DNA of 64,000 nt from Oenanthe sinensis (GCA_028671895.1 CM053810.1:27321501-27385500); one strand, 5' to 3'. Shown: positions 1-12,832, numbered from the stretch's first letter. Notes: generated from the letters alone by a model not told the origin. A program made the numbers and translations.

Positions 1-372
1 ACACTGTCAATCCATTATAGATTGCCTCATAGAAAAGTTGATACCTTGATTTATCATTCAGAAAGATCTGCCACACTCCTGTTTCTTGTAATCACATTTG
101 TTATCGCTTAATATTTTTGAATTATATTTTTAAATAATTTTAAGTTTGTGCATCGTTAGTGTAATAGCTGACCCAACCTTTGTAGGAGCTTATTAGAACT
201 GCCCTTTTCATATTTGTCATAAGATGAATCTTCTTCTTTATCTTTGAAGGTCAACATAAAACAGAAATTATTTTTATAATATGTGTATTATTTTATTTTT
301 GTAATTTGTTAGATTTGCATTTTTTTAATCTGGCTATCATACACATTAACTTATTTTTAATTCTGTTTTTAG

Positions 373-1466
373 AGAGGCGGCAGGCAGAAGCTGCCCGCAT
401 TAGGGAGAAGTACCCTGACAGAATACCAGTAAGATAAGAATTTTAATCGCTGTTAAATGCAGCATTTTGATATGCTACTGAGTACTGTCTAATGTCGTAT
501 CTCTTTATTCTGTCATGTAGGTTATTGTGGAAAGGGCAGATAAAACTGACATTCCTGACATTGACAAGAAGAAGTTAGTCATCTTTCATAATTCTTCATA
601 TATTTTGAGCATTTATAATAACCGAATGAAATATTTGTCGTATCTATTACTTTTTGCAAAGAGGCAATGAGCAGTGAAGTCTCATTTTGTTTGCCTATAT
701 CTTAAATCTTAAATTATTTATAAACGGTTGCACATGTAATATTGTTGATGTCGTTAATATGGCCGTACTTGTTCTCCATGATAAGTAAAACTTAAAAGTT
801 TACTATTTGACTGTTTTTGTAATAAGTAAAAATGACTTATAAGTAACTTAAGTAATCTATAAGTTATGAAGTTGAATCCTAGAAAGTATGAAAAGTACAA
901 AATGTGGACCTACTTCAGTTGCATAGTTTGATTTTTGCAATTTGATATCACAAAAATAAATACTATTTATTTTAGAGGTAACTTCTTGTACTTTATTGTT
1001 ATTTTGTTACTATATATACGTTACAAGTTATATATTACTATTAAATTTATCCAAATTGATAGTAACTTATATGTTAAAATTTGCTTTTAACTTGTAAATG
1101 ATGGAAGTACTTATAGTAAAAAGTAATTTTTTTTAAGATAACCCAAACGGGCCTTGTGACTTGCAGGTACCTTGTTCCTGCTGATTTAACTGTTGGGCAG
1201 TTTGTCTATGTGGTACGCAAGAGGATAAAGCTAAGTGCTGAGAAAGCAATATTCATCTTTGTTAAGAATACTCTACCTCCAACTGGTAAAAAATCCAGAA
1301 CACTATGCACAATTGTTTGTTAATGCAAGGTATTTTTAGCTAACTCACTTATATTTTTGTTTTTGTCACAGCTGCCATGATGTCTGCTATCTATGAAGAG
1401 AACAAAGATGAGGATGGGTTCCTTTATATGACATACAGCGGCGAGAACACATTTGGATCCGTCTAA
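373..1466 (+). CDS. ATG8: Autophagy-related protein ATG8, partial (last four exons)
   Basis: Four exons with GT..AG borders read in one frame: 373-428, 521-573, 1167-1285 and 1372-1466. They encode an ATG8 core from the ERRQAEAARIREKYPDRIP segment through VIVERADKTDIPDIDKKK, YLVPADLTVGQFVYVVRKR and NTLPPTAAMMSAIYEEN to the C-terminal YSGENTFGSV and stop TAA. ATG8 is a ubiquitin-like protein that ATG4 cuts after a conserved Gly and that is then joined to phosphatidylethanolamine on autophagosome membranes. The cut site here would be TFG|SV, leaving two residues to remove. Codons phase correctly across every junction (for example AA|G for Lys and G|CT for Ala), so the copy looks intact. The first coding exon(s), with the start and the FKLEHPL segment, lie left of the window. 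The sequence before 373 reads as intron. ATG8 paralogues are very alike, so the isoform is not assigned. Confidence 0.96.
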
Positions 1467-2342
1467 AAGGTTCTTCGGAGCTGAACCTGTATAGATATGA
1501 CTCGTGCAGTGGTTTAAAATTGTAAATTCCTATGAATGTTTTTTAGGGAAATCCCCAACTTGAAGATTTCTTGCTTTGCACACTGTTGCTGAATTTAATA
1601 TGGATGATTCGTAGTTAGTAGTTACTAATTTGAAGTAATCTCTGTTTTAGTGTTAACTGTAATGAAAGAAAGTGTTTCTACTGGTCATCCAATTGTTCCT
1701 GGTTTCCAAAAGTCGATTATTTATGTCTGCATTGTTGCTGGATATATAATTGTTTGTGGTTGCCTCTCTTACATTATCTTGCATTATTAGTTCAGCTTTA
1801 TCTGACCTTTCAATTGATTACTTGTACCATTATTCTCCCTTAAAATTCTGGTTTTGTAAGTTGAACTTCCCTTGTTTAAGTTAGCTGATGAATCCATTGT
1901 CTTCAAGTTCTGTGTCAATTGATATGTTGTCTTTTCTTCGATATGAACCCAAAACTTGGGTGACTTTGGGTATGTAAGATCCCATTAGATAAGCTTTCTT
2001 TTGAGATCTCATTAGATAAGATCATAAGATTTCCCTTGAGATCTCAGTAGATACGCCTTCCTCGTTCAAAATGTTATACCGTCTATTTTTGGAATTGTGA
2101 GTCTTCTCTTTTCTATGTTCATTAGCAATATTTTTATTTTTACTCGCCCACCCACTTCTGTTATTGACAAGACATGAACCTCCATCGTCCCTTGAAGGGT
2201 GAGGAAACGATACCCTTAGAGTATGAGCCCTTTGATAGTTAATTAGCTTTCTCTGGTTAGGCTGTGGCCCAAAAATAGTCTTCTACCTTTGAGCTATATG
2301 CTAGTTCTTGCAATTGAGCATTCAGAACTGGTCATGCTTTGG

Positions 2343-2412
2343 GCGCTGATAGTGATAAGTCTAGCACTGTTGCACCTGCGCTGATAGTGATAAGTCTAGC
2401 ACTGTTGCACCT
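2343..2412. repeat. 35-bp perfect tandem duplication
   Basis: Positions 2343-2377 and 2378-2412 are the same 35 bases in direct tandem, starting GCGCTGATAGTG and ending GTTGCACCT. Confidence 0.95.
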
Positions 2413-2528
2413 GACTCGGTATTTAGACCTAATGTAGAGAAAGATTGGCTTTGGAGTTGAAAGATGAACTTGTGTAGAGTTGAGACCGAGTGGGTCATTC
2501 AAGCTTCCAGAATGTGAGGGTCAGGTCA

Positions 2529-2592
2529 TGTCTGGATTTAAGTTGGAACCAAAACTTGAATGTCTGGATTTAAGTTGGAACCTAAACTTGAA
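2529..2592. repeat. 32-bp tandem duplication
   Basis: Positions 2529-2560 and 2561-2592 are direct tandem copies starting TGTCTGGATTTAAG, differing at one base. Confidence 0.95.
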
Positions 2593-3069
2593 AATGCTTG
2601 GTTTCTTTAAGAAAAAATATGTTCAAAAGGAATTTATATATGTTTTGTGATTGTGATGAGTGGTTCAACTAGTAAAAATATGTTTCTACTTTCTGTTGAT
2701 ATAAATATCAAATACACAAAATATAATATACGGGGTGGTTTTAGTGTAAATTATATAAAATTCAAGAAAAGAATGGAGAACTTGGCGAACATTATATTAA
2801 CAGTATAATTTGTTTTTTTATATATGTATAAACTTACAGAAAAACAGTGAGATGAAGATTTGTTACCTGCCAGAAGTAGAAAATAAGGGTGAGAGCATCT
2901 CTATTTCTTTCGGGATGTAAAAGGAGAGAATGAGCCACCTTAGAAGGTGATGAAAAAGGAGAGGGTGCATTAAAAGTGAATTTACAGAATGAGAATTTAG
3001 TGCAAAAATATAGAGAACTAGAAAATAAAGACCTCACTTTATTATTTGTTGATACTCAAATGCAGATAC

Positions 3070-3600
3070 TAATCAGCAGATATTGGGGTGGGTAATTTAA
3101 ATAAAGCTACTCAGATTGCAGCAAAGCTAACTCAAGAATTAGTGTTGGACTAAGGGGAATATGCAAATGAAGATGATAAAAGGAAGAATGAGATCATTCC
3201 TATAAATGAAGTTTCAATTAGGAGTTATAAGAAATCTATTGAAAACTTAAGAGGCATTTGGATTCTGAAGACCTTGAATTTGAATGAGTTGAGAACAGTG
3301 GGAGAATGGTTGTTGATTGCATGTACCTTTGCACTTGTTAATGCTGGAAAAATATGTCAAGGCTCAATTTCTAAAAGTAATGGAAGTGGCTGAACATGAA
3401 GAATATGTGCTAAAAAAGGTTTCACTTTTCTACAAAAAATGTCTCAAGGCACATGAACTGTATATGGCTAGCCTTCAGGTTGAAATTGAGAAATGAAAGA
3501 AATAATTTTCAAAATAGCCGAGAGTTAGGAGAGAGTCATCAATCAAAGGCACCCTTTATCACATCTGGTCAAATTCTCTAAAGATTAAAGAAAGAATCTA
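3070..3600 (+). pseudogene. Degenerate coding-like stretch, origin unknown
   Basis: Two long plus-strand reading stretches adjoin across a frame change near 3350. The first reads like QIAAKLTQELVLD followed by a Lys/Glu-rich part. The second contains VMEVAEHEEYVLKKVSLF and is helical in character. Stops and frame changes break both. The composition resembles the gag or accessory parts of retroelements, but I do not recognise a family. It could also be chance. Confidence 0.25.
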
Positions 3601-4241
3601 CAGCTATAATTTCTAAAGTTTAAGTTGAAAAAATCTTTATCCTAATGAGTACTCCACATTGACTCAACCTGAATATATATGTATATATATATATTTTTTG
3701 TAAGCCCAGTTTTAAAAAATATATTTATTTTTATTTATATTTTAAAATTAAAGTCTTAGTTAATCAACCGATATTTGTATTTTTTTTAATAATTAAATAA
3801 ATATGAGTTATATTTTAATATTAAAATATAATATATTTTTTAATATTAATATTATATATTTTAATGTATTATATTTTAATATTAAATTATAATATATGTC
3901 CTGAGATTGCAGTTAACATATTTAAATACTACACAAGTGTTATGTTATATAAAATTACGAAACACTTTTTTTTTTAATTTTAGAGAAATGCTAAATATCC
4001 CAAATATTGTCCCAAATTTTAATGGGGGATTCAAGTTTTACTTGCAAATTTCCATTTTTAAACAACTAACTAAAGATCATTATATATGGTGTTATTTCGA
4101 GTATTTAAATATGTGTTCAGGAAACTTTCATATATGGAAGAGAATGTACTCGGAAAAGATCAACTTGTGTACACATACCTAAGACTTAATCAAATTTAAA
4201 TTTAAAATAACTAACATGTGAATTGAAAGAGAAATGAGAGA

Positions 4242-4281
4242 AATATATATATATATATATATATATTGTATAATGATATAT

Positions 4282-4347
<66 letters not shown>
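4242..4347. repeat. (TA)n microsatellite
   Basis: Long alternating TA run, interrupted once by a short segment containing TGTATAATGATATATACA. Reading frames across it (poly-Ile-Tyr) are artefacts. Confidence 0.97.
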
Positions 4348-4349
<2 letters not shown>

Positions 4350-4755
4350 ATAATGACTTTGTAGGAGAGCACATGAAGCTAAATAGAGAATGCAAATAAG
4401 AATGCGGGTGTAAGATGGCAAAGAAAGAGTAGTTGGGAACATATGGTTATTAAATAAACTGCGTGTGCCGTGTGCGTCTTCTGTCAACACAATTGTTTAC
4501 GTACTGTACTTGTCGATTCTAGAAACACGCTTGATTTCTAGCCAAATTTGATTGATATTTTTTCATTGACTAAAAAAGAGGTTTAAAGCCACCCTAGTTT
4601 GACTTGAATTAGCATTTGGCTTTACCTGTTAACCCACATTCTAATATTTCAACGTCCTTCCATTAATTAGTATTGAGTTTTCCTGGTATATATGTTCACA
4701 CAATATGCGCAAACACAAACATTATTCATCTTTTAAGCAAAAACTCTCCGAAAAA

Positions 4756-4950
4756 ATGGCATTGTTGAACAATATCTTCAACTGCTTTCACGAGAGCCCG
4801 CCTGATTCCGGGCGATTTGTCTGCAATGGAGATGTCTGTGTTAGGCGCAATCCGAAAACATCAGAGGGGATGGAAAGGAAGAAGAACAAACGGAAGCTGC
4901 TCCCGCCTTTTAAGCGATCATCTAGAGACAAACATGGTGCTGCTGTATGA
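4756..4950 (+). CDS. Candidate small protein of 64 residues, function unknown
   Basis: An ATG in good plant context (AAAAAATGGC) opens 64 codons, MALLNNIFNCF... to ...DKHGAAV, ending at TGA. The protein has a hydrophobic/Cys start (LLNNIFNCF), a central Cys pair (FVCNGDVCV) and a strongly basic second half (RKKNKRKLLPPFKRSSRDK). A TATA-like TATATATG lies at about 4687, some 70 bases upstream. An ATG at 4705 in the same frame would add 17 residues, but its context is poorer. Many plant genomes encode short basic proteins with a Leu/Phe/Cys-rich start, so a real gene is plausible. I recognise no named family. Nothing in the sequence shows expression. Confidence 0.4.
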   Translation: MALLNNIFNCFHESPPDSGRFVCNGDVCVRRNPKTSEGMERKKNKRKLLPPFKRSSRDKHGAAV

Positions 4951-5946
4951 TTTCTTCTGGCTGATCTTGCTTGTGAAGGCGAAGAAGCAACGAAAGTTTA
5001 GAACATTTTATGAGCGAGCAGCTGCAAAGACATGCATGTTGTCACGGCGATTAGCGTAACATAACAAACCATTTGATTATAACAAAGTGCTGGCAAACAT
5101 TATTATTTGTTCTTGGAATTTACTACTATACTCAACATTCATGTCACAGATTCAGATATCAATAATATATATTATCATCAACATTTGGTTCAGCCGCTGC
5201 ATCTTTTCTTATAGGCTGCTGATTGTCCTCCATTGTCTTCATCCAGAGAATGATAACTATTCTTCTCTGATGAATGAACGGGAACTGTAATTCAATCCAA
5301 CACCAACTATAATTAAATACTTAATCCATCGAAACAAAGATAACAATCATCGACTACTAACAGAAACAATTTGATATGAATGTTATTATCTATTCTCAAA
5401 GGCAGATACGCATCTGTTTCAGATTAAACTACATGCTTAAAATGGAAAACTACAACCAGGTAAAGGCCCAACATATACTAGAACTTTCCAGGCATCAAAT
5501 TACACTTGTAATTATCATCAGCCTGCTAATTATCTTAAAATTAATTTAGCTTGTTGATATCATTTCAATAATATCCTTTGATAGGCAGTAGTCCATACTT
5601 AAACAGAGAAAATTAAAAACTGTTGCTGCATACAAGGAATATTACCAAGATCTTCTTGAGATGAGATTATTTCTGAGCTAACCTGGAATCTTCCTGGATG
5701 ACATAACTTAATTGACCAAAACTCTCACTGTATAAAAACCAATTCACAAGGAATTTTACTAAGTTTTTCCCAGAGGTACATCCATACTGAAATCAATCCT
5801 AACACTGGATTAAGCATCAAACTCGATTGGAATTCAATCATATGACTGTCTCCAGCGGAAAGTACTTGGTGAACATATAGCCAACAGAGGATAGCTAATC
5901 AAATCGCTACAAAATTCTTTTCCCTACTTCTGCAAAACTATGCAAA
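4951..5946. other. Space between the small ORF and the bromodomain gene
   Basis: Contains short chance frames only. The part next to 5946 is the probable 3'UTR of the minus-strand bromodomain gene. No repeat or RNA gene seen. Confidence 0.6.
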
Positions 5947-8900
5947 CTATAGTTGCAAAGCTAGGTCTGGTTGTTGAGAATCCACCAGAACTCCTGAAGA
6001 TTGCCTTGCAGGAGACCCTGATGACTGATATCCGATATTTAAATCTGGAGGAAGTGATTCTTGCTTTTGTCTAGGCTCAGATTGTGGATTAAGACCCCTC
6101 CAGGAAGCCTGCATCTGGAATCTAGACAAATCGGGTGATGCAAGTTGAGGGAAGACCATAGGCTGGTGTTGAAACTGAGCTTCATTAGATACTCTGACAG
6201 GATGCGACACAAATGCATGAATTGGAAAATTGCTTTTATCAGGATGAAACTGAATTGCACTAGCAGGATATTCTCCGTGGAACCGTGAAAGTTGTGGCTG
6301 CTGATCACGAGCATTATACAATGAATCCGCAGAAAACTGACCTTTGTGAGCATTGGGGTTTTCTGCTGTTGGCTTGCACACTGCAGCCCCTATGGACATC
6401 CATGCACGAGCAGCAGCTGCTGCAGCATTATTTGAATCTTCTCTTTTCCCCAATGGACTTGATGAAACTGCAGACCTTACATTGTTTGTAGTATGATTTA
6501 AACTATGCTGATGTTGATCTTTTTCAGTTAACATTCTCATCAGCTGAACTGGGTCGCTTAGTCCCTGCTCCTGACCATGGGGGAAATAAGTTTCTACTCC
6601 GCCCTTTTGTTTTGGATTATTGCAGGTTGACATGGTCATTCTACTTTCCATGACACTGGTCCTTGCTTGTCCATTCGACACCCTTCCAGCAGTAGCTCCA
6701 TTAACATTTAGTTGTTTAGGAGTGGCAGATTGCAGAGTGCTCCTGTTCAATGCAGCTGTCTCTGTTGACTTATCATCTGGTGTTTCTACAGCTCTTGATA
6801 TCTGCTTCCCTCCTGCAACATCAGCTAACCTATGGTTGGCCAAGAGCGGAGAACTCAGCCTAACATGATTCGAGACATTTTTATCGGGTTCAGAAAAATT
6901 CCTAGATTGCATATTCTGCTGCTGAAATGTGGCTCTATGATCAGTATGTCTGGTCCTTGGCGAAGAGACGAATGATGATTTTCCATCTAAACTAGTTACC
7001 CTGAGAGGCTCTTCCTTGACTGAAACTCGGACGCTGGAACTAGAATTAGTAGGTCTAGCTTCAGCAAAACCAGGCAAAGCCGGCTCCACTGAGGTAGATC
7101 CTGCAATAGGGGTCTCCTTGCCTGATAATGGGGCTTTGACAGCCCTGCATTCTTTCGTCATGTCAGAAGTACAAGGAAACCTCTTAGGAACAGGATCATT
7201 CAAGGTGCGATTTTCAAGCATTAACACGGGTGTTGGAAGTGGCTCGTATTCGCCAACCCAACCCCGCCCATATTTAAACCCTTCAGGCAGAGCCTCCTCA
7301 ATCCTATGTGATGCAACTTTCCAAGCAACAGAACCAAGGGTTGCGGCAAAGCGAGCAAGGCTCCAAGCGTAAGAATGGTCTGCATTAACCCCAACCTGTT
7401 TTATAGAAATTAATATCACATGAGCAAGAACCTATTAATTGCACAAACCAATAATACACTTAATGTTACTTACAGGAATCAGTTGCTTGCTTTCGCCCTC
7501 AAAAGTTTTAAAAATCGAATCTGTTGCTGTTGCTGAAGGAATTGATATATTGTATGTAGCTCGACGGTTCTCATCAAACACAGATGCCTTCCTTACAGGT
7601 CTAGATGAGAGACCTTTCCCTGCCAATTGATTATGGAAAGAATAAAGATTAAACATGTTGTATTGTGGTATGCTTGCCAAAAAAATGGAGCAATAATGTT
7701 AGAAACATATAACACCAAAGTAAACTTTTTTCTTTCAAAGATTTTATCAGGAATGCTGCCTTTATGTTTAGTACATTACTAGTTACAACCCAATTCCATG
7801 GAAAATAAATTCATCTTGCATGTAACAATTGAAATAGTTACCCGATACAAATTCTTCACCCCTGTCCATAATGTTGTCAGTTGAAGGCACATTTCCTTCT
7901 ATGATCTTATCAACACTGCTAGGCTTCTCAAAAACAACGGCTTGGGCTAAATTAGAACCATTTGCAGCATCTCCTGCCATAGCAAGAGTAGCTCCAGAGG
8001 AGAAATCGGAGCCAACGGGTTCTTGCAATGTACGGCTTATTGAATTCTTTATTTGCTTTTTTGGAAAAGAGTTAGATGTCTTCTCTTCGTTCTTGAGCTC
8101 TTTCTCAGGGTAATCAAGATTGATCCTTAACCTTTGAAATTTTCTTCTTGCCAGCTCTTGAATAGAGAATGCCTTCAAAACATACCATAAACTCATACAA
8201 GTAACTTTTATCATTGCAAGTTATATATACAATCTAAAAAGACCTGTACAACAGCAATTCGATCTTACCTGCTTGAAGTATATGGTATCTGGAGAATTGT
8301 ATTGCATTGCATTTTCACATATCAGAAACACATCATGCTGCATCGAGGGAAAGAAAATAGAGCTCTTATAAAAAAAACAGATATCATAAGTTATTATTAA
8401 GACTAAGGTAGTTAACAAGGGTTCTTAACATGAAATGCATGTCACAGATTCTAATTAAATTAAAAAATGAAAAAAAAAGGGTCATATAACAGCTCACTCG
8501 ATCAGCTTGTTATCTCCATTCAACATTTAGGAAAAGATGTGACAAGTCTATGAAAAAAGATTACGGAAATGAAGGCGTAAAAAACCATATATGGTAACAA
8601 GTTGCTTCAGGTAATAGAAAACAAATACTTGCAGTTAAAAATCTGTGAAAGTTACCATTACTAGTCCATTTTTACTGTAGACACTAAACAATAATACCAT
8701 ATACAGGGGCGGACACACTTGGAACCAGGATTGTTGGTTAAGTATGCAGGACCTTCTCCCCCATCATATTTTTTCTTGTTATACAACACTTGCGACAACT
8801 TTAGTAAAATATAACATCAACAGGTTACTCTAAGTATTAGGGTAAACTAACGGGTAAAATTTGTTGTGGCATGTTTAGATTTTAGGCGGCTAACTGCTTA

Positions 8901-11900
8901 TACACCTAAATATGATGCATATCAACTGTAAATGGGATCCGTGAGCACCACGTAACAGGTTACTCTAAGTATTAGGGTATTAGGCACCAAGCCATCCAGA
9001 TGACACCTACTTATTACGCGGGATATCTGGGTTTATATTATTTTGCAGCCGCTGAGCTCTGCTTTTTATTTCCCTTTTATATTTTTCCTAATATACAACA
9101 CTGCTTTTAGTTGGAATAAAATATAACACAATGGTGCATTTATTAGTAAAAACTATTGGTTTGTCTTGATTAGCAATATTTACAAAAAACCGCCCATATG
9201 TTTAATGGCAAGGAGGACAAGAGAAACAAAGAAAGGGGGTCAAACTGGTGGGTTATATATGAACATTAACAAAGAAAATTTTATTTTTTCCATATATAGA
9301 AATGTAAAGAATTGGGAGGGACACCCAAAAAGAAAATGTAAAAAAAATGGATGGTACGTACACGGAGGAGTAATATTTAGCCCGAAGATTAAAAAAAGAT
9401 CAATAATTCCCAAAACTATCAACATCTAAAAGAACCCAAGGGAGGTAGAGGTTTACAGGGAAACATTCTCTTTGGTGTATGCTAGGTTTGATATGGTTTT
9501 AGTTAAAAATTACTTAAATAGTGATCTTCAAAGGGTTCTGTTGCATGCACATTGCCTGCTACATGCTTTTCCACAACAGTCAAATTGACAATTAGATTTG
9601 CAAACGAATGGGTAAGATTTTTGCGGCATGTTTAATTATCAGGCGGCTAACTGTTTATACTTTATTGATGATGCATATCAACTGTAGATGGGATCCGCCA
9701 GCGGCACCTAAGAGGCTATGCTAACTATTACGGCGGGTAGGTGCCACGCCAGCCAGATTAAACCTACTATACTAATTGGGCTGGATGTGTGAGTACATAT
9801 TATTTTTCTGGATCTTCCAATGATATTACATAAGATATGTTCCTCAACATTTATTACAAAACTGATGTATGGAAGAAAACAATATCATGCAATGACCAGC
9901 GATAGTGCAGGCTCTATTGGTATCTTGGTGCCCGGTAGGAAGGCGACTCGCGACTCAGAGGAGAGGAAAAGTAGATGATGTCATTCTTGATCTTACTAAC
10001 TTTATCTAACACAGACAAATCTCAATCTACAATACGCAAGAACATTATTTTCAGCGACTACTTCGAGGGATCCCTCACGTATGACATAACCCTCCCTAAA
10101 TTTATATATATAACTTTCATGCTGATTTAACCTGTCCATCTACAAGGAAGCATTCAATGAATGATCCAAAAACTAATTTGCCCACATTGCACACAGAAAA
10201 ATAAAAGTATGAGTGTCCAATATGTGCAAGTAAGAGAAACAACATTCTATTGTGCAACAGAAGACACACATGAAGGTACTGAATTTTATTAAGACAATTT
10301 TCAGAGGGTGTAGCCACTAGTCAGCAGTGTTTACTGCCCATTTCAAACTCACAAGAGAAGTATGAAATCTAGTTAATCTAAAAATAATTATTAAAATGGC
10401 ATTAATATTAACAGGGATATTAAAACAAGTAAAACCATCTTAGAACCTCCTAGTATAGTTAATGCAAGTATTAACAGCTTGTATTAGTAATTTTCTGGAA
10501 ACAATGCTGAAAAGGCCTGAAGTATCATAAAATTCCAGAGCAAAAAAGGAAACAGCTTGCATTTAATGGAAAAGGAAAGGGAATAAATTGAACAAATTTC
10601 TGCATAGGCTTAAATTCGAGACAGGAAAAAATAACATAAAAGTTGGTTACTAAAAATTTGACATAGTTTGCTTAATTACACTTGTGTTCAAGTAGGAAAT
10701 GGAAGCACCATGATTAGACATGATTAGACAGATTGGTTAACCAAACTATAAAGCAAACAAAAGGCACCCACCTCAAATTGTTGGAAGGTTGAATATTTCC
10801 CGCTCCCTAGTTTCTTCCTCACAGTGGAAAAGTCCATTGGGTCCTTGATCACTTCATGATAATCGGGAAGCTAGCAGACAAGTAAAGCTACATATCAGCT
10901 TCACATTTACAATAAAAAACAACATTTACACAGAATAAACATCCAAGAGAGAGAGTACACCTCTTCAGGATCAACTGGCTCAGCATAAACACCGTAAATA
11001 TCTTTCCTGCCACAACCAAATTAATTCAACAACATTGCAGAAAATTTATCAAGGCAACCAAAATCAAAATCCAAAAAAACCACTTACTTCTGAAGCTTGT
11101 CAAGAATCAACTCCAAAGTCCTGGTATCAGGCAACCGAAGCCCAGATGAATTTACCGGACTCGCTGAAAACACAACAAAACCAAAATCAGCAAACAAAAA
11201 CCAAAATGTGACAAACAATAGAACATAATTTTCTCCAACGCAGTCAGAATACGAAACCTGGAACAGAGTCTATCCCTTTCTCCTCTACTTTCTGGCTTCT
11301 AACCTGTCAAAATCAACAAGAATAGAAAACAACTTAGAACCCGAACATAAAAAAAACACAACAATAAATTAAATGCTACAGAAACAATACAGCAAGACAG
11401 ACAAGCTTGACAGTGTGTGTGTGCCTAGAGAGAGAGAGAGAGTGTGGGAGAGAGAGACAGAGAGAGATGTGGGGGAGTGTGATGAGATTCTGTGGGGATT
11501 AGTTTTCTTGACAGTTGACCTGACGTTTAAGTGCAATCCATTCCCGACATATATAGATTAACCCCAACAACCCCTATAATATATATGTACTCTACACAAA
11601 CACACATGTGTAGAGAATGTATATATATATATAGACACAACACAACACAACACAAAGCTCAGAAGAAGCTTATGCTTAGGTGGACACAAACAGATCCAAA
11701 AGCAAAACACACACACACACACAATGTTTATTGTATTAGTTAGTACCTCATCATTATTATCACCATCATCATAACTATAAACACCATCATTCTCATCACC
11801 CTCCACGTCATCATCAATTCTCCTCCTCCTCCTCTTCTTCCTCCTCATCTTCTTCTTCGCCTCAACTTCACCATCAGAACCAGACGCAGCGGGCGCGTGC

Positions 11901-12184
11901 GACACACGCGGCGGCGACTCAGCACCGCCGCAACTCTGTAACTTAAGCAACAACATCAACTTCTTATCTCTCCTATCATTATCATCATCTTCGTCGTAGT
12001 AATCGAAGTCCTCGTCGATATAATCGTCGAAATCGAACGTGTATCGCACATTTCGCCGGCGACCGCTCCGCCGGAGTTGCCGTTCACTCTCCGATGACTT
12101 CACCGTCGGCGAATCGGAGCTCCGGCGATCAAGATCTGCCTTGGACGGCCGACCTTTCTTCTTCCTCTTCACGATCTGTACCAT
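5947..12184 (-). CDS. Bromodomain protein of the plant BRD1/BRD2/BRD13 type (SWI/SNF subunit-like)
   Basis: Nine minus-strand exons with GT..AG borders join in frame: 12184-11747, 11303-11258, 11163-11088, 11006-10961, 10870-10772, 8337-8269, 8172-7842, 7619-7474 and 7395-5947. The total is 2700 nt, or 899 residues plus stop. The N-terminus has an AT-hook-like KRKKKGRPSK, an RRSGRRR patch and acidic runs. The bromodomain covers about residues 170-280, from LPDTRTLELILDKLQ through LPDYHEVIKDPMDFSTVRKKL to FLICENAMQYNSPDT, and keeps the Asn that contacts acetyl-lysine. The long last exon is Ser/Gln-rich and low in complexity. The protein ends LPPDLNIGYQSSGSP...PDLALQL. Related Arabidopsis proteins sit in SWI/SNF remodelling complexes in the nucleus and read acetylated histones; that role is inferred here from family. 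The start at 12184 follows a GA-rich leader. No break is visible, so the gene looks functional. Confidence 0.93.
8338..10771 (-). other. Large intron 5 of the bromodomain gene, with repeat insertions
   Basis: This 2.4 kb intron sits inside the bromodomain coding region, between ...STFQQFE and HDVFLIC.... It holds two diverged direct copies of one repeat (next entry) and a CAGGGGCGGAC sequence at about 8704 of the sort seen at ends of some plant DNA transposons. No matching second end was found. Confidence 0.75.
8848..9790. repeat. Pair of diverged direct repeats in intron 5
   Basis: About 8850-9030 and 9607-9790 are homologous in the same direction. Both carry GGCATGTTTA, AGGCGGCTAACTG, GATGCATATCAACTGTA, ATGGGATCCG and a CCAGCCAGAT/CCATCCAGAT segment. 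A 24-base stretch starting CAGGTTACTCTAAG also occurs twice, at 8820 and 8956. These look like remnants of two copies of one mobile element or of its ends. No coding capacity is left. Confidence 0.7.
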
Positions 12185-12330
12185 CTCTCTCAATCTCTCT
12201 CTATCTCTCTCAATCTCTCTAGCTTTAACACTGTGAGTAGGACTAACAATAATAATAATAATAATAATACATACACACACAGAAACTATAAATTTTCTCT
12301 CTCTCTCTCTCTATATCGAGAGTATATAGA
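12185..12330 (-). promoter_or_regulatory. GA-rich leader / promoter-proximal region of the bromodomain gene
   Basis: Read on the minus strand this is dominated by GAGAGA runs (CT on plus at 12186-12225 and 12296-12312), plus an AAT repeat on plus at 12246-12269. GA-rich 5' leaders are common in plant regulatory genes. The transcription start cannot be placed. Confidence 0.5.
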
Positions 12331-12832
12331 TACAGATTTGTGTCTCTATATAGTTAACTCCATTATTATTAGTACAGTAGTAGTAATAATATTTTTCTAG
12401 AGACAAGTGGAGGACTTTTTGGAATTCTCGAGGGTTATCTTTACTATACCAGGTAATTGAACGACGTCGTTTGCTGGTGTGACGGCGTTAAAACTGCCGT
12501 TTGCCTGCCCTGTCGTGTAATGAAACATTGCCCGGTTGACCAGTTATTCACATGTCTTTTGTGGTACAAGAGCAGTATAATCTTGGATTTTTATAGCGAC
12601 TACTTTTGAATTTATGTATGTTTCACAAGCATTAATAATTAATAATAAATAAATGGGTATAAATGGGTCTGTAATAATAATAATAATAATAATAAATGAG
12701 GGTTTTTAAAACATATATTTCTGTTTTTTTAGTTAGTGTGTGTTCGTGGGCAAATATTAAGTATTCACTTTTATGAATTTGATTCATTTTAATTGGTGAG
12801 ATTTTTATGCATACAATATGGTCCATCATTAT

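Larger units (their letters stand above)
1467..4687. other. ATG8 3'UTR and intergenic DNA
   Basis: The first few hundred bases after the ATG8 stop are T-rich and are probably the 3'UTR. The rest holds two perfect or nearly perfect short tandem duplications (listed separately), a weak coding-like stretch at 3070-3600, an AT-only stretch around 3700-3890 and a TA microsatellite. I see no convincing gene. Confidence 0.6.

Noticed and set aside
4179..4490. Poly-Ile-Tyr reading frames over TA repeats (also at 13351 and 24687)
   Set aside because: Translation of TA microsatellites.
7016..7372. Plus-strand ORFs opposite the last exon of the bromodomain gene (6285, 6620, 7016)
   Set aside because: Shadows of the real minus-strand coding frame.
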